From: Alteromonas mediterranea DE
Lineage (GTDB): Bacteria > Pseudomonadota > Gammaproteobacteria > Enterobacterales > Alteromonadaceae
NCBI RefSeq assembly: GCF_000020585.3
Contig: NC_011138.3
Span: forward strand, 1,297,791-1,361,790
Length of the DNA stretch: 64,000 nt
Reading direction: 5' to 3'
The notes below the pieces were generated by a model. That model did not search any database. It was given only the letters and a program-made list of their open reading frames with translations, and was not told the DNA's origin. Shown in pieces: positions 25,744 through 35,877 of the stretch (within the stretch, counting starts at the first letter, position 1; each line of letters opens with the position of its first letter). Made by a program: the position numbers and the translations under genes.

Positions 25744-26679
25744 ATGACCGATAAGTTTTACCTTGAAGAAGCCATTGAAGATCTGCATACCCTGTTAGAT
25801 ATGACACGATGGGCAACCAGCCGTTTTAACGATGCCGCTTTGTATTTTGGTCATGGTACTGACAATGCGTGGGATGAAGCGACGAGCCTCGTTATGCAGG
25901 CGTTGCATTTACCTCATCCCATTTTTGAGCAGGCGGGTGAAAATGTTCTAAACTCCCGTTTAACGAAAAGTGAACGGGAAAAAATTGCCGAGCTTGTATT
26001 AAAGCGTGTTCAAACCCGCATGCCATTGCCTTATATTACTAACGAAGCATGGTTCTGCGGTATGCCATTTTATGTAGATGAGCGCGTGCTTATACCCCGT
26101 TCGCCATTTGCTGAACTTATTCAAAATGAATTTGCCCCCTTTGTTGAGTCAACACCCGCCAATATTCTAGATATGTGTACGGGCGGTGCGTGTATTGCTA
26201 TCGCGCTTGCTCATGCTTATCCAGAGGCCCAGGTGGATGCCGTAGATATCAGCACGGATGCGTTAGAAGTCGCAGACATCAATATTCAGGAGCATGGGCT
26301 AAGTCACCGCGTGTACCCCATTCAATCAGATTTGTTTTCAAGCTTAGCTGGGCAAAAGTACGACCTCATCGTGACTAACCCGCCTTATGTAGATGCAGAA
26401 GACATGGCTGACTTGCCAGAAGAATATCATCACGAGCCAGAGCTGGCCCTAGCCGCAGGCGATGACGGTTTAGATCTCGTTGATATAATGCTTAAAGAGG
26501 CGCCAACCTATCTTAACGACGGCGGCTGGCTATTTGTAGAGGTAGGCAACAGCGAAGTTCACATGAGTGAAAGGTTCTCGGGTTTGGAAGTCATTTGGCT
26601 TGAGTTTGAAAACGGCGGTTCAGGTATCTTCGCCGTGCGCAAAGACACACTCGTACAGTATTTTAGTAGTAAGGATTGA
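25744..26679 (+). CDS. prmB: 50S ribosomal protein L3 glutamine methyltransferase
   Basis: A 311-residue SAM-dependent methyltransferase that modifies a glutamine of ribosomal protein L3. ILDMCTGGACIAIALAHA is the SAM-binding loop and VTNPPYVDAEDM the NPPY active-site motif. The ATG at 25744 gives a length close to the 310 residues of E. coli PrmB; upstream in-frame starts (ATG 25729, ATG 25705, TTG 25699) would add residues with no family match. It is followed 9 bp later by aroC, forming the conserved prmB-aroC pair. Confidence 0.93.
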   Translation: MTDKFYLEEAIEDLHTLLDMTRWATSRFNDAALYFGHGTDNAWDEATSLVMQALHLPHPIFEQAGENVLNSRLTKSEREKIAELVLKRVQTRMPLPYITNEAWFCGMPFYVDERVLIPRSPFAELIQNEFAPFVESTPANILDMCTGGACIAIALAHAYPEAQVDAVDISTDALEVADINIQEHGLSHRVYPIQSDLFSSLAGQKYDLIVTNPPYVDAEDMADLPEEYHHEPELALAAGDDGLDLVDIMLKEAPTYLNDGGWLFVEVGNSEVHMSERFSGLEVIWLEFENGGSGIFAVRKDTLVQYFSSKD

Positions 26680-26688
26680 TAGTTAATT

Positions 26689-27786
26689 ATGTCAGGTAAC
26701 AGCTTCGGAAAACTTTTCACTGTAACCACGTTTGGCGAAAGCCACGGCATCGCCATTGGTGGCGTGGTAGATGGTTGCCCTCCAGGACTCGAAATTACAG
26801 AAGAAGACTTGCAGGTTGATTTAGACCGACGCAAGCCAGGCACTTCTCGCTATACCACAGCGCGAAGAGAAGACGACGAAGTACAAATTCTATCTGGCGT
26901 ATTTGAAGGCAAGACTACAGGCACTAGTATTGGTTTGTTGATTAAAAATAAAGATCAGCGAAGCCAAGATTACGGCAATATTAAAGACCGCTTTCGCCCA
27001 GGTCATGCTGATTACACCTACGATCAAAAATACGGTAGCCGTGACTATCGCGGTGGTGGTCGCTCGTCAGCCCGCGAAACAGCTATTCGCGTAGCTGCTG
27101 GCGGTATCGCGAAGAAGTACCTGAAAGAAGTGCATGGTATCGAGGTGTTGGGGTATTTGTCTCAGCTTGGTCCTGTTACGGTAGATAAGGTCGATCACAG
27201 CGTTACCAATACCAACCCGTTTTTCTGCCCAGATGAGTCTAAGCTAGATGCGCTGGACGAATACATGCGCGACCTGAAAAAGTCTGGCGACAGTATTGGC
27301 GCAAAAGTTTCAGTTGTGGCGAAGAACGTGCCAGTTGGCCTTGGCGAGCCTGTGTTCGATAGGTTAGATGCTGAAATTGCCCACGCCATGATGGGGATTA
27401 ACGCGGTGAAAGGCGTTGAAATTGGCGATGGTTTTGATGTTATCAATCAAAAAGGCAGTGAACACCGCGATACGCTAACCCCTGAAGGGTTTTCGTCAAA
27501 CCATGCAGGCGGCGTATTAGGCGGCATTTCTACCGGCCAGGATATTGAAGTGCACATGGCACTTAAACCGACCTCGAGCATTTCGGTACCGGGTAAAACT
27601 ATCAATAAAGACAATGAAGAGATTGATATTGTTACCAAAGGTCGTCACGACCCTTGTGTGGGTATTCGCGCTGTACCCATTGCAGAAGCCATGCTTGCGC
27701 TGGTATTAATGGATCACTTGTTACGCCACCGCGCACAAAATACAGGTGTGCTATCGACGACTAAGCCAATTGCGGGTCAGGCATAG
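26689..27786 (+). CDS. aroC: Chorismate synthase
   Basis: A 365-residue FMN-dependent enzyme that converts EPSP to chorismate, the last step of the shikimate pathway. Signatures: [18 protein letters not shown] near the N-terminus, [18 protein letters not shown] near residue 122, and [15 protein letters not shown] near residue 270. Length matches the short (E. coli-type) form. AAGGATTG, in the prmB 3' end, serves as ribosome-binding sequence. A terminator lies at 27883-27915. Confidence 0.97.
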   Translation: MSGNSFGKLFTVTTFGESHGIAIGGVVDGCPPGLEITEEDLQVDLDRRKPGTSRYTTARREDDEVQILSGVFEGKTTGTSIGLLIKNKDQRSQDYGNIKDRFRPGHADYTYDQKYGSRDYRGGGRSSARETAIRVAAGGIAKKYLKEVHGIEVLGYLSQLGPVTVDKVDHSVTNTNPFFCPDESKLDALDEYMRDLKKSGDSIGAKVSVVAKNVPVGLGEPVFDRLDAEIAHAMMGINAVKGVEIGDGFDVINQKGSEHRDTLTPEGFSSNHAGGVLGGISTGQDIEVHMALKPTSSISVPGKTINKDNEEIDIVTKGRHDPCVGIRAVPIAEAMLALVLMDHLLRHRAQNTGVLSTTKPIAGQA

Positions 27787-27882
27787 CGTTTTTTAATTAC
27801 CACTAAGCTTAATCGTATTATCTACGCGATTTGGTAAAACGCGCAGCATTACCTTCGTGTTGCGCTAAATATTCTCACTATT

Positions 27883-27915
27883 CGCCACTGCCCGTTTTGC
27901 GCTAGTGGCGTTTTT
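27883..27915 (+). terminator. Intrinsic terminator after aroC
   Basis: Stem CGCCACT / AGTGGCG (27883-27889 and 27904-27910) followed by TTTTT. It ends about 20 bp before the MFS transporter start. Confidence 0.75.
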
Positions 27916-27932
27916 GCATATGGAGATGTGAA

Positions 27933-29150
27933 TTGTCACCTAATGGTCAAAACGAAGCAAGAAGCGCTGAGACAGGCGCAGCAAGCAGTAAAACTGCGCT
28001 CTTTATCCTTGCTATTACCTACTGGCTTTATTTCGGGCAACTTGGCGTATTAGTGCCTTACTTGGGGATCTTCCTTGATGGGCGGGGCTTTTCTTCTGCC
28101 GAAATTGGTGAGCTTTTTGCCGTTATTACGCTTGCTCGTATCTTAGGTCCTGGCTTGTGGGCAGGCGTTGCCGACAAAACCGGCAATGCCATAGGCGTTA
28201 TGCGTTTAGGCTGCTTTCTTACAGTACTCACTTTCAGTTCGGTATTTTACTTCACCAGTTTCTGGGGGCTTACCCTAGCTTTTGGCTTAATGATGATGTT
28301 TTGGACCGCGGTATTGCCTCAACTTGAAGTCATTACCATGAACACGGTGGCGAAAACCAAGGCTACCTACGGCCAAATAAGGCTGTGGGGAAGCGTTGGT
28401 TTTATTTGTATGACGGTAGGGGTAGGGAAGGCCCTCGATATTTTTTCTACCGATACCCCCGTACATGCCAGTGTTGGTGTACTCGCACTCTTATTTATAA
28501 GTACTTTGTTTATACGCGCACCGAAAGAGGCTGCGCCTGAAGTCTCTGCCGCGGGCAGCATTTGGAGATACGCTAAGCAGAAGCCTTTCGCCATTTTCAT
28601 TTTTGCTTCTGCGTGTTTGCAAATTAGCTTTGGTGCGTACTACGGCTTTTTTGCGCTTTACATGCGCGACCTTGAATACAGCGGCCAGCAAACCGGTATC
28701 TTCATTGCGCTAGGGGTACTCGCCGAAGTGGGAATATTTCTTATTGCCAGAAGATTGATTAGTCAATTTGGCGTATGGAATCTCTTGTTTGTGAGCATTG
28801 CGCTCACAGGGCTTCGCTGGTACGTGATGGCGGCATTTGCAGATACCTTTATGGTGATTGTGCTAAGTCAGCTCATTCACGCTTTAAGCTTTGGCTTAAC
28901 CCATGCGGTATCGGTGCACTTTATTCACCAGTTCTTGCCGAAGGCGTATCATAGCAGAGGGCAAGCCGTGTATATAAGTGTAGCGTTCGGGCTGGGCGGT
29001 GCGTTTGGCAATTACATGGCTGGGCAACAATGGCAGCAAGGAACAAACGCCTATGAAACCTTTTTCACCGCAGCGGTTTTCGCTATTGTGGGCGCGTTAT
29101 CTCTGTTGCTGTGTTCCAAAAAGGACATGGACGAGTCCAAAGCGGTTTAA
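27933..29150 (+). CDS. MFS transporter (MFS_1-like, HcaT type)
   Basis: A 405-residue major facilitator with about 12 hydrophobic segments. YWLYFGQLGVLVPYLGIFL opens the first helix, and the loop ADKTGNAIGVMRLG between helices 2 and 3 is the MFS signature loop. The sequence is of the MFS_1-like/PPP type that includes E. coli HcaT and nucleoside or sugar symporters; the substrate cannot be told. It begins with TTG at 27933 after GGAGATG. It sits alone between the aroC terminator and the convergent spoVR gene. Confidence 0.82.
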   Translation: MSPNGQNEARSAETGAASSKTALFILAITYWLYFGQLGVLVPYLGIFLDGRGFSSAEIGELFAVITLARILGPGLWAGVADKTGNAIGVMRLGCFLTVLTFSSVFYFTSFWGLTLAFGLMMMFWTAVLPQLEVITMNTVAKTKATYGQIRLWGSVGFICMTVGVGKALDIFSTDTPVHASVGVLALLFISTLFIRAPKEAAPEVSAAGSIWRYAKQKPFAIFIFASACLQISFGAYYGFFALYMRDLEYSGQQTGIFIALGVLAEVGIFLIARRLISQFGVWNLLFVSIALTGLRWYVMAAFADTFMVIVLSQLIHALSFGLTHAVSVHFIHQFLPKAYHSRGQAVYISVAFGLGGAFGNYMAGQQWQQGTNAYETFFTAAVFAIVGALSLLLCSKKDMDESKAV

Positions 29151-29159
29151 CAGCTATTG

Positions 29160-29192
29160 AAAAAAAGTAAACCGCAGGCTCAAGCCTGCGGT
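29160..29192 (-). terminator. Terminator of the prkA-yeaH-spoVR operon
   Basis: 10-bp perfect stem ACCGCAGGCT / AGCCTGCGGT (29171-29180, 29183-29192), followed on the minus strand by TTACTTTTTT. It begins inside the last codons of spoVR. Confidence 0.75.
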
Positions 29193-30727
29193 GTGCGTTT
29201 ACACTCCGATATTACGTCAACGCCGTCATCACCATTGTCTTGTTCAAGACGTACATCGAACTTCCAAAGCCTGTGTAAATGACGCATTACTTCATCTTTC
29301 GAGTCGCCTAGCGGAACACCGCGCTGTGGAATGTAGCGAAGAGTTAGCGACCGGTCGCCTCTAACATCCACATTGTGTACCTGTATATTTGGCTCTAAAT
29401 TGCTCAGGTTGTATTGTGCCGAAAGTTTTTCTTTAATGGTTTGATAGCCTAATTCATCGTGAATAGCACTTACGCTGATAAAGGGTTGGGAGGTGTCGTC
29501 TTCCAGTGAAAAAAGCTTGAAATCACGAATCACTTTTGGCGATAAAAACTGGCTGATAAAGCTTTCGTCTTTAAAGTTTTCCATGGCGAAATGCACGGTT
29601 TCCAGCCAGTCTTTACCCGCAATACTCGGTAGATATTTATAATCTTCTTCCGTGGGTGACTGACATACGCGCTTGATATCCATAAACATCGAGAAACCAA
29701 GGGCGTAAGGGTTGATGCCTGAATAATAAGGGCTATTGTATTCAGGCTGCATAACCACACTGGAATGGCTGTGTAAAAACTCCATCATAAAGCGGTCGCT
29801 TACTAAACCTTCATCATACATCTGGTTTAAAATATGATAGTGCCAAAAACAGGCCCAGCCTTCGTTCATTACCTGGGTTTGTTTCTGCGGATAAAAATAC
29901 TGTGAAACTTTGCGCACAATACGCACAATTTCACGCTGCCAAGGCTCTAGAAGTGGCGCGTTTTTTTCAATGAAATAAAGCAGGTTTTCTTGCGGCTCTT
30001 GAGGAAAACGAATTTTTTCTTTGTGTTGACTGTGCGGGCTATTAGGCAGTGTGCGCCATAGTTCGTTCACCTGGGATTGAAGGTAGGCTTCGCGTTCTTC
30101 CTGCCTGTTCTTCTCTTCTTGCAATGAAATCTTTTGCGGGCGTTTGTAGCGGTCAACGCCGTAATTCATCAGTGCATGGCAGGAGTCGAGCATATTTTCT
30201 ACGTCTTCATAGCCGTACTTTTGCTCGCATTTAGCAATATAGTTTTTAGCAAATACTAAGTAATCGATAATAGAGCTGGCGTCAGTCCATGTCTCAAATA
30301 GATAGTTGCCTTTGAAAAACGAATTGTGTCCATAGCATGCGTGGGCCATGACTAAGGCTTGCATGGTAATGGTGTTCTCTTCCATTAAATAGGCAATGCA
30401 GGGGTCAGAGTTAATGACTATTTCGTATGCAAGCCCCATCTGCCCGCGACGGTATTGCTGCTCGGTTTGAATAAACTTTTTACCAAAGCTCCAGTGGGTA
30501 TAGTTAAGCGGCATGCCTATGCTGGCGTAGGCATCCATCATTTGCTCGGCGGTAATGACCTCAATTTGATTGGGGTAGGTATCAAGCTTGAACTTTTTAG
30601 CGATGCGATCGATGTGTTCCTCATATTCTTCGATAAGCGGAAATGTCCAGTCGGGGCCGTCGCTCAACAAATGTCGTTGTGATGATTCAGGTTTGCCATT
30701 TTCTTTTGCAATTGCATCTGCGGTCAT
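29180..30727 (-). CDS. spoVR: SpoVR family protein (YcgB-like)
   Basis: A 515-residue SpoVR/YcgB family protein. The start MTADAIAKENG at 30727 is chosen because AAGGAG stands eight bases upstream and because E. coli YcgB has about the same length; a longer in-frame reading overlaps yeaH. Recognisable parts: WSFGKKFIQTEQQYRRGQMGLAYEIVINSDPCIAYLMEEN and YGHNSFFKGNYLF. The family accompanies PrkA kinase and YeaH in stress and stationary-phase operons; the biochemical activity is not known. Third gene of the operon, one base after the yeaH stop. Confidence 0.93.
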   Translation of the reverse strand: MTADAIAKENGKPESSQRHLLSDGPDWTFPLIEEYEEHIDRIAKKFKLDTYPNQIEVITAEQMMDAYASIGMPLNYTHWSFGKKFIQTEQQYRRGQMGLAYEIVINSDPCIAYLMEENTITMQALVMAHACYGHNSFFKGNYLFETWTDASSIIDYLVFAKNYIAKCEQKYGYEDVENMLDSCHALMNYGVDRYKRPQKISLQEEKNRQEEREAYLQSQVNELWRTLPNSPHSQHKEKIRFPQEPQENLLYFIEKNAPLLEPWQREIVRIVRKVSQYFYPQKQTQVMNEGWACFWHYHILNQMYDEGLVSDRFMMEFLHSHSSVVMQPEYNSPYYSGINPYALGFSMFMDIKRVCQSPTEEDYKYLPSIAGKDWLETVHFAMENFKDESFISQFLSPKVIRDFKLFSLEDDTSQPFISVSAIHDELGYQTIKEKLSAQYNLSNLEPNIQVHNVDVRGDRSLTLRYIPQRGVPLGDSKDEVMRHLHRLWKFDVRLEQDNGDDGVDVISECKRTPQA

Positions 30728-30728
30728 A

Positions 30729-32015
30729 TTAGGCTCCTTGCAGCGCATCTTGTTCCGAGCGTTTGAATAGCTCTCTGAACACAGGGTAGATGTCAGCCTG
30801 CGATTGTATGTGCTTACATACAAAGTTGTCGTGAGTAGCGGCAACTTTTTCGTATTCACGCCACAAACTTTGGTGCTGCCTTTCGGTTATTTCGATATAA
30901 GCGTAATAGCGAGTGGCAGGTAATAGTTTGGCGGTAAGTAAATCGCGACACTGGGGCGAGTCATCAGACCAGTTATCACCGTCAGACGCCTGTGCTGCGT
31001 AAATATTCCAATTTCCATCGCTGTAGCGCTCACGAACCACTTCGTCCATCAGTTTCAACGCACTTGAAACAATGGTGCCGCCGGTTTCTTGCGAGTAGAA
31101 AAACTCTTGTTCATCTACCTCCTTCGCTTGCGTGTGGTGGCGGATATAGACCACATCTACGTTTTCATAAGTACGGGTTAAAAATAAATACAGCAGAATG
31201 TAGAACCGCTTTGCCATTTCTTTAGTGGCTTGGTCCATAGAGCCCGAGACATCCATTAAACAAAACATCACAGCTTTACTAGAGGGAAGTGGGCGTTTGT
31301 CATAGTTTTTGAAGCGTAGATCAAAGGTGTCGATGAAGGACACCTGCGCAATTTTTGCTTTTAATACATCAATTTCTTCTTCTAGCGCTTTTATCGCTAA
31401 CGTATTGTCGTGCTTATCATCAATAAGTTGCGCCAGTTTTTCTTCAAGCTCTCTAAGCTTTCTTTTATCGCTGCCGCTAAGCGCAATGCGTCTTGCCACT
31501 GAACCTTTGAGCGAGCGTACAATATCTAAATTACTTGGCACGCCATCAGTTTGATAACCCGCGCGGTAGGTTTCATACTGCGTGACTTTATCAAATTGGT
31601 TTTTCTTCAAATTAGGTAGCGCTAAGTCTTCAAAAAGAAGATCTAAATATTCATCTTTAGAAATGGAAAAAACAAACTCGTCCTGACCTTCTTCTTCGTT
31701 ACTGGCATCGCCTTCACCACCACCTTGCCCTTTGCCACCAGGCGGCCTGTCAATTTTATCCCCAGCAATAAACTGGTCATTGCCAGGGTGTACAATATCT
31801 CTGCTGCCACCGCGGCCGGTATGGAAAATAGGCTCAGAAATATCCCTGGCTGGAATGCTAATCTTTTCGCCAGAATCTAGATCGGTTACAGAACGTTTAC
31901 CCACAGCATCAGATACCGCGCGTTTTATCTGCTGTTTATAGCGTTTAATAAAACGTTGGCGGTTTACCGTGCTCTTGCCTTTGCTATTAAGCCTTCGGTC
32001 AATAAAATGCGCCAT
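30729..32015 (-). CDS. yeaH: DUF444 family protein (YeaH-like)
   Basis: A 428-residue protein, matching E. coli YeaH (427). The start [15 protein letters not shown] at 32015 follows AGGTG and removes a 32-residue stretch that would overlap prkA. A basic N-terminus is followed by a glycine-rich linker ([14 protein letters not shown]) and a von Willebrand A-like domain with the MIDAS motif DVSGSM near residue 262. Its partner is the kinase PrkA: in E. coli and sporulating bacteria the two genes are always adjacent. Likely a stress-signalling adaptor; mechanism unknown. Confidence 0.93.
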   Translation of the reverse strand: MAHFIDRRLNSKGKSTVNRQRFIKRYKQQIKRAVSDAVGKRSVTDLDSGEKISIPARDISEPIFHTGRGGSRDIVHPGNDQFIAGDKIDRPPGGKGQGGGEGDASNEEEGQDEFVFSISKDEYLDLLFEDLALPNLKKNQFDKVTQYETYRAGYQTDGVPSNLDIVRSLKGSVARRIALSGSDKRKLRELEEKLAQLIDDKHDNTLAIKALEEEIDVLKAKIAQVSFIDTFDLRFKNYDKRPLPSSKAVMFCLMDVSGSMDQATKEMAKRFYILLYLFLTRTYENVDVVYIRHHTQAKEVDEQEFFYSQETGGTIVSSALKLMDEVVRERYSDGNWNIYAAQASDGDNWSDDSPQCRDLLTAKLLPATRYYAYIEITERQHQSLWREYEKVAATHDNFVCKHIQSQADIYPVFRELFKRSEQDALQGA

Positions 32016-32076
32016 ACACACCTGCTTGTCTTGTTGTGAACTACAAATACCAGTGCTGAAGCGCGTACGTCTAGCG

Positions 32077-33999
32077 CTAAGACGCTTTACGTACGCGAAG
32101 GTACCATTCACAAAGCAGTCGAACTTGCTTTTGCGTATAGCCTTTTTCGGTCATACGGTTTACGAAGTCGTCATGCTTTTTCTGCTCTTCTGCAGAACCT
32201 TTGGTGTTAAACGAAATCACCGGCAATAAGTCTTCCGTATTTGAGAACATTTTTTTCTCAATGACGGTGCGCAGTTTTTCATAACTTGTCCACGCAGGGT
32301 TTTTGCCTGCATTATTCGCACGTGCCCGAAGCACAAAGTTTACTATTTCGTTACGGAAGTCTTTGGGGTTGCTAATACCGGCGGGCTTCTCGGTTTTCTC
32401 TAACTCTGCATTTAGCGATGCTCTGTCAAACAGCTGCCCGGTTTCGGGGTCGCGATACTCTTGGTCCTGAATCCAGAAATCGGCATACGTCACATAGCGG
32501 TCAAACAGATTTTGCCCATATTCAGAATACGACTCTAAATAAGCCGTTTGAATTTCTTTGCCAATGAATTCCACGTAGCGGGGAATTAGGTAGCCTTTCA
32601 AGAACTCTAAATACTTATCCGCGGTTTCTTGAGGGAACTGTTCCCGCTCAATTTGGCGCTCCAACACATAGAACAGATGAACCGGATTCGCTGCTACTTC
32701 TTGATGATCGAAGTTAAACACGCGAGATAGAATCTTAAAGGCAAAGCGGGTGGATAACCCTTCCATGCCTTCATCAACACCGGCGTAATCGCGGTATTCT
32801 TGATAAGACTTGGCTTTTGGGTCGGTGTCTTTCAGGCTCTCGCCATCGTATACCCGCATTTTTGAGAACAAACTGGAGTTCTCTGGCTCTTTCAAGCGAG
32901 ATAACACGGTAAACTGTGCTAAGCACTCTAGCGTGTCAGGGGCGCAGGGCGCGCCATTAAGCTCACTGCTATCAAGGAGCTTTTTGTAAATATGAATTTC
33001 TTCACTTACCCGCAGGCAGTATGGCACTTTTACAATGTAAACCCGGTCAAGAAATGCCTCGTTATTCTTATTATTCCTAAACGCTTGCCACTCCGACTCA
33101 TTTGAATGGGCAAGAATTAGTCCATCGAAGGGAAGGGCAGAGAAGCCTTCCGTTGGGTTGTAGTTACCTTCTTGTGTGGCGGTTAATAGTGGATGCAGCA
33201 CCTTAATCGGCGCTTTAAACATTTCGACAAATTCCATTAACCCCTGATTGGCTTTACACAAAGAACCAGAGTAGCTATAGGCGTCAGGGTCATTTTGTGC
33301 ATACTGCTCTAAGCGGCGAATGTCCACCTTACCCACTAGCGCCGAAATATCTTGATTGTTCTCGTCCCCAGGCTCGGTTTTCGCTATGCCCACTTGGTCG
33401 AGTACTGAAGGATAAACCCGAACAACTTTAAATTGAGTAATATCGCCATTAAATTCATGCAGGCGCTTACGCGCCCACGGTGACATGATGGTTTTTAAAT
33501 AGCGCTTAGGAATGCCGTATTCTTTTTCTAGAATGTCGCCGTCTTCTTTGACATCAAATAAACAGAAAGGATGGTCGTTTACTGGCGAGCCTTTTAGCAT
33601 GTAAATAGGTACATGCTGCATCAGTTCTTTTAGTCTCTCGGCTAGCGAGGACTTACCGCCGCCCACAGGGCCGAGTAAATAAAGAATTTGTTTCTTCTCT
33701 TCAAGTCCCTGTGCGGCGTGCTTAAGATAAGAAACGATTTGCTCTATGGCTTCTTCCATACCATAAAATTCTGAGAAAGCTGGATAACGAGAAATAACGC
33801 GGTTTGAGAAAATGCGGCTTAGTGCCGGGTCGTTGGCAGTGTCTACTAGTTCTGGCTCACCGATAGCCTTTAGCAAACGTTCTGCAGCGTTGGCATAAGC
33901 GCTTTGATCTTCCTTACAAATTTCAAGGAACTCCCCAATGGTGAACTCTTCCTGTTTTCGCTCTTCATAGCGACTTTGATAGTGTTCAAAAATACCCAT
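32077..33999 (-). CDS. prkA: PrkA family serine protein kinase (YeaG-like)
   Basis: A 640-residue AAA+-like kinase, close in length to E. coli YeaG (644). The P-loop [14 protein letters not shown] lies near residue 110; [16 protein letters not shown] and [12 protein letters not shown] are family motifs. The C-terminal third holds the kinase-like domain. First gene of the operon prkA-yeaH-spoVR; the strong AAGGGG sequence precedes the ATG. In E. coli this unit is induced by nitrogen starvation and acid stress; any regulation here is not visible. Confidence 0.95.
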   Translation of the reverse strand: MGIFEHYQSRYEERKQEEFTIGEFLEICKEDQSAYANAAERLLKAIGEPELVDTANDPALSRIFSNRVISRYPAFSEFYGMEEAIEQIVSYLKHAAQGLEEKKQILYLLGPVGGGKSSLAERLKELMQHVPIYMLKGSPVNDHPFCLFDVKEDGDILEKEYGIPKRYLKTIMSPWARKRLHEFNGDITQFKVVRVYPSVLDQVGIAKTEPGDENNQDISALVGKVDIRRLEQYAQNDPDAYSYSGSLCKANQGLMEFVEMFKAPIKVLHPLLTATQEGNYNPTEGFSALPFDGLILAHSNESEWQAFRNNKNNEAFLDRVYIVKVPYCLRVSEEIHIYKKLLDSSELNGAPCAPDTLECLAQFTVLSRLKEPENSSLFSKMRVYDGESLKDTDPKAKSYQEYRDYAGVDEGMEGLSTRFAFKILSRVFNFDHQEVAANPVHLFYVLERQIEREQFPQETADKYLEFLKGYLIPRYVEFIGKEIQTAYLESYSEYGQNLFDRYVTYADFWIQDQEYRDPETGQLFDRASLNAELEKTEKPAGISNPKDFRNEIVNFVLRARANNAGKNPAWTSYEKLRTVIEKKMFSNTEDLLPVISFNTKGSAEEQKKHDDFVNRMTEKGYTQKQVRLLCEWYLRVRKAS

Positions 34000-34155
34000 G
34001 AATACCCCTTAAATACGGAACCCCGTAATTTCAGCTTAGTCGGTATTTGGGAAAACGATAGTAATTAATGTGTATAGTTTTTAATCTTTTCGTCTAATGA
34101 AAATTGCAACTTTAATAAGAATTTAGTGTCACTTAAAAGAATGAACACAACAAAA

Positions 34156-34181
34156 AAAGCCCCGCTGATATGCGGGGCTTT
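34156..34181 (-). terminator. Intrinsic terminator after sodB
   Basis: 10-bp stem AAAGCCCCGC / GCGGGGCTTT with a 6-nt loop; on the minus strand it runs into seven T (34158-34152). Confidence 0.85.
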
Positions 34182-34238
34182 CGTTCGTATTTTAAACGCG
34201 TTATAGAACCTATTAAGTTCTATACTGGGGCGTGAGGC

Positions 34239-34820
34239 TTACGCAAAATTTTTGCTTGCGAATTCCCAGTTAACCAGTGCCCAGAAGTTTTCTAGGTACT
34301 TAGGACGCGCGTTACGGTAATCGATGTAATAAGCGTGTTCCCATAGATCAACAGTAAGTACTGGTGTTAGATCATCGCCAGAAATAGGCGTTTCAGCGTT
34401 GCTGGTATTAACGATGTCTAGGCTGCCGTCAGCAGTTTTAACTAGCCATGTCCAGCTTGAACCAAAGTTATTAACTGCTTTGTCGTTAAACGCAGCTTGG
34501 AAGTCTGCAAATGAGCCCCATTTCGCGTTAATTGCGTCAGCGAGTTCACCTGTAGGTTCGCCGCCGCCATTCGGGCTTAGGCAATTCCAGTAGAACGTGT
34601 GGTTCCACACTTGCGCTGCGTTGTTGAAAACACCGCCTTCAGAAGATTTGATGATTTCTTCTAGGCTTTTGTTTTCCATGTCAGTACCTTCAACTAGGCC
34701 GTTTAGCTTAGTTACATAAGTAGCGTGGTGCTTGCCGTAGTGATACTCAAGCGTTTCAGCAGAAATATGTGGTTCTAGTGCATTTTGTTCGTATGGTAAT
34801 GCTGGTAGTTCAAAAGCCAT
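34239..34820 (-). CDS. sodB: Iron superoxide dismutase
   Basis: A 193-residue Fe-SOD, the same length as E. coli SodB. Metal ligands are visible as His27 (EYHYGKHH), His in WNHTFYW near residue 74, and Asp/His in [13 protein letters not shown] near residue 157-161. The start [10 protein letters not shown] at 34820 follows GGAGA; an in-frame ATG four codons upstream lacks a site. It removes superoxide in the cytoplasm. The start region (34807-34842) is complementary to the candidate Fur-repressed RNA at 23358-23437. It is divergent from grxD; the promoters share a 348-bp gap. Confidence 0.96.
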   Translation of the reverse strand: MAFELPALPYEQNALEPHISAETLEYHYGKHHATYVTKLNGLVEGTDMENKSLEEIIKSSEGGVFNNAAQVWNHTFYWNCLSPNGGGEPTGELADAINAKWGSFADFQAAFNDKAVNNFGSSWTWLVKTADGSLDIVNTSNAETPISGDDLTPVLTVDLWEHAYYIDYRNARPKYLENFWALVNWEFASKNFA

Positions 34821-35168
34821 GACGGTCTCCATGTTGGTTTAGTATTGTAATCTAAAGCACACTTATCTTCGCCTGTTCAATAAGTGCATATCAACCCTTG
34901 ATTGAATATACCGCTTTAGACGCTAAAGCATATCTTAAATGTGGGGATAAAGTTATATAACTCAATGACAAAAATGTGAATTTTTTTTCAAAACCTATTT
35001 TGTCTTGGTAAATAGCCATCCAATGTATTGGTAGATAGCGTTGCAGAGAATGAAAAGATCAATCCGCTGTTCGGTTATTAAATATAAATTTATGATACCC
35101 TTCGCCTTGATAAATCATTCATGCATTCCCATCTACTGGGAATACACTTTTGTGCTCAGAGGAATCAA
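34821..35168. other. Divergent promoter region sodB / grxD
   Basis: 348 bp, AT-rich. A possible minus-strand -10 TACAAT for sodB lies at 34844-34849, which would give a short leader beginning near the CUAAACCA block. AGAGGA at 35158-35163 is the grxD ribosome-binding sequence. No operator is clear. Confidence 0.45.
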
Positions 35169-35519
35169 ATGGATAATACTGAAAATCAATCAACGCTGGA
35201 TAGAATCAAGCAGCAAATCGAAGAAAACCCAATTTTGTTGTACATGAAAGGTTCTCCTAAACTACCTAGCTGTGGTTTTTCTTCACAAGCATCACAAGCG
35301 TTGATGTCGTGTGGCGAACCCTTTGCGTATGTAGATATTCTTCAAAACCCTGATATTCGCGCTGAACTTCCTAAATACGCGAATTGGCCAACATTCCCAC
35401 AATTGTGGGTTGAAGGTGAGCTTGTTGGTGGTTGCGATATCATTATTGAAATGTTTCAGCAAAACGAGCTACAGCCGCTTATTAAAGAGACCGCTGAGAA
35501 GTTCAAAGAAGAAGAGTAA
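35169..35519 (+). CDS. grxD: Monothiol glutaredoxin (CGFS type)
   Basis: A 116-residue CGFS glutaredoxin; the active-site CGFS is at residues 35-38 in GSPKLPSCGFSSQ, with WPTFPQLWVEGELVGGCDI providing the glutathione-binding cis-Pro and GG motifs. Such proteins carry a glutathione-ligated 2Fe-2S cluster and transfer it to apo-proteins. The ATG at 35169 follows AGAGGAATCAA. The pair sodB/grxD is also neighbouring in E. coli. A terminator follows. Confidence 0.95.
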   Translation: MDNTENQSTLDRIKQQIEENPILLYMKGSPKLPSCGFSSQASQALMSCGEPFAYVDILQNPDIRAELPKYANWPTFPQLWVEGELVGGCDIIIEMFQQNELQPLIKETAEKFKEEE

Positions 35520-35565
35520 ATCTTCTCGACCTTGCCCGATTTTGGGGATTGTAAATGACGATTAG

Positions 35566-35590
35566 AAAGCCGGCCTTGTGCCGGTTTTTT
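35566..35590 (+). terminator. Intrinsic terminator after grxD
   Basis: Stem AAGCCGGC / GCCGGTTT (core CCGGC/GCCGG) with a short loop, followed by TTTTTTT. Confidence 0.75.
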
Positions 35591-35877
35591 TCATTAAAAA
35601 CCGCGTAAAACCCGCCACATTTATTCCCGTAAAACTATATAGACAGGTCAGAAATCAAAATCCTCTACGGCCTGAAAAAATATATTTATTTTGTAGAAAA
35701 AGGTTTGTTTTTTAATATCTTGCGTTCTATAAAAAGGTTCATCTGACCGCAAGTAAGTCAGTGTTGAAGGTATAAAATAACAACTACTCTGAGTACTTTT
35801 CTTGTTTGTGAAAAACGCTAAAGGCTTATGTGTGAAACACGCAAAAGGTACTCATAGAGAAACTCCGGGAAACCACC
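35591..35877. other. Promoter region of the first TonB receptor
   Basis: AT-rich gap with the promoter of the receptor. I looked for a Fur box and did not see one. AAACTCCGGGAAACC precedes the ATG at 35878. Confidence 0.4.

Noticed and set aside
27841..27866. GCGCAGCA / TGTTGCGC hairpin after aroC as a terminator
   Set aside because: No T-tract follows; the hairpin at 27883-27915 with TTTTT is the better terminator.
35041..35247. 68-codon ORF overlapping grxD
   Set aside because: Runs out of frame into grxD, which is firmly identified by its CGFS site; the upstream part is the sodB/grxD promoter region.
35591..35877. Fur box before the first TonB receptor
   Set aside because: Searched for AATGATAATCATT-like sequence; nothing close enough was seen.
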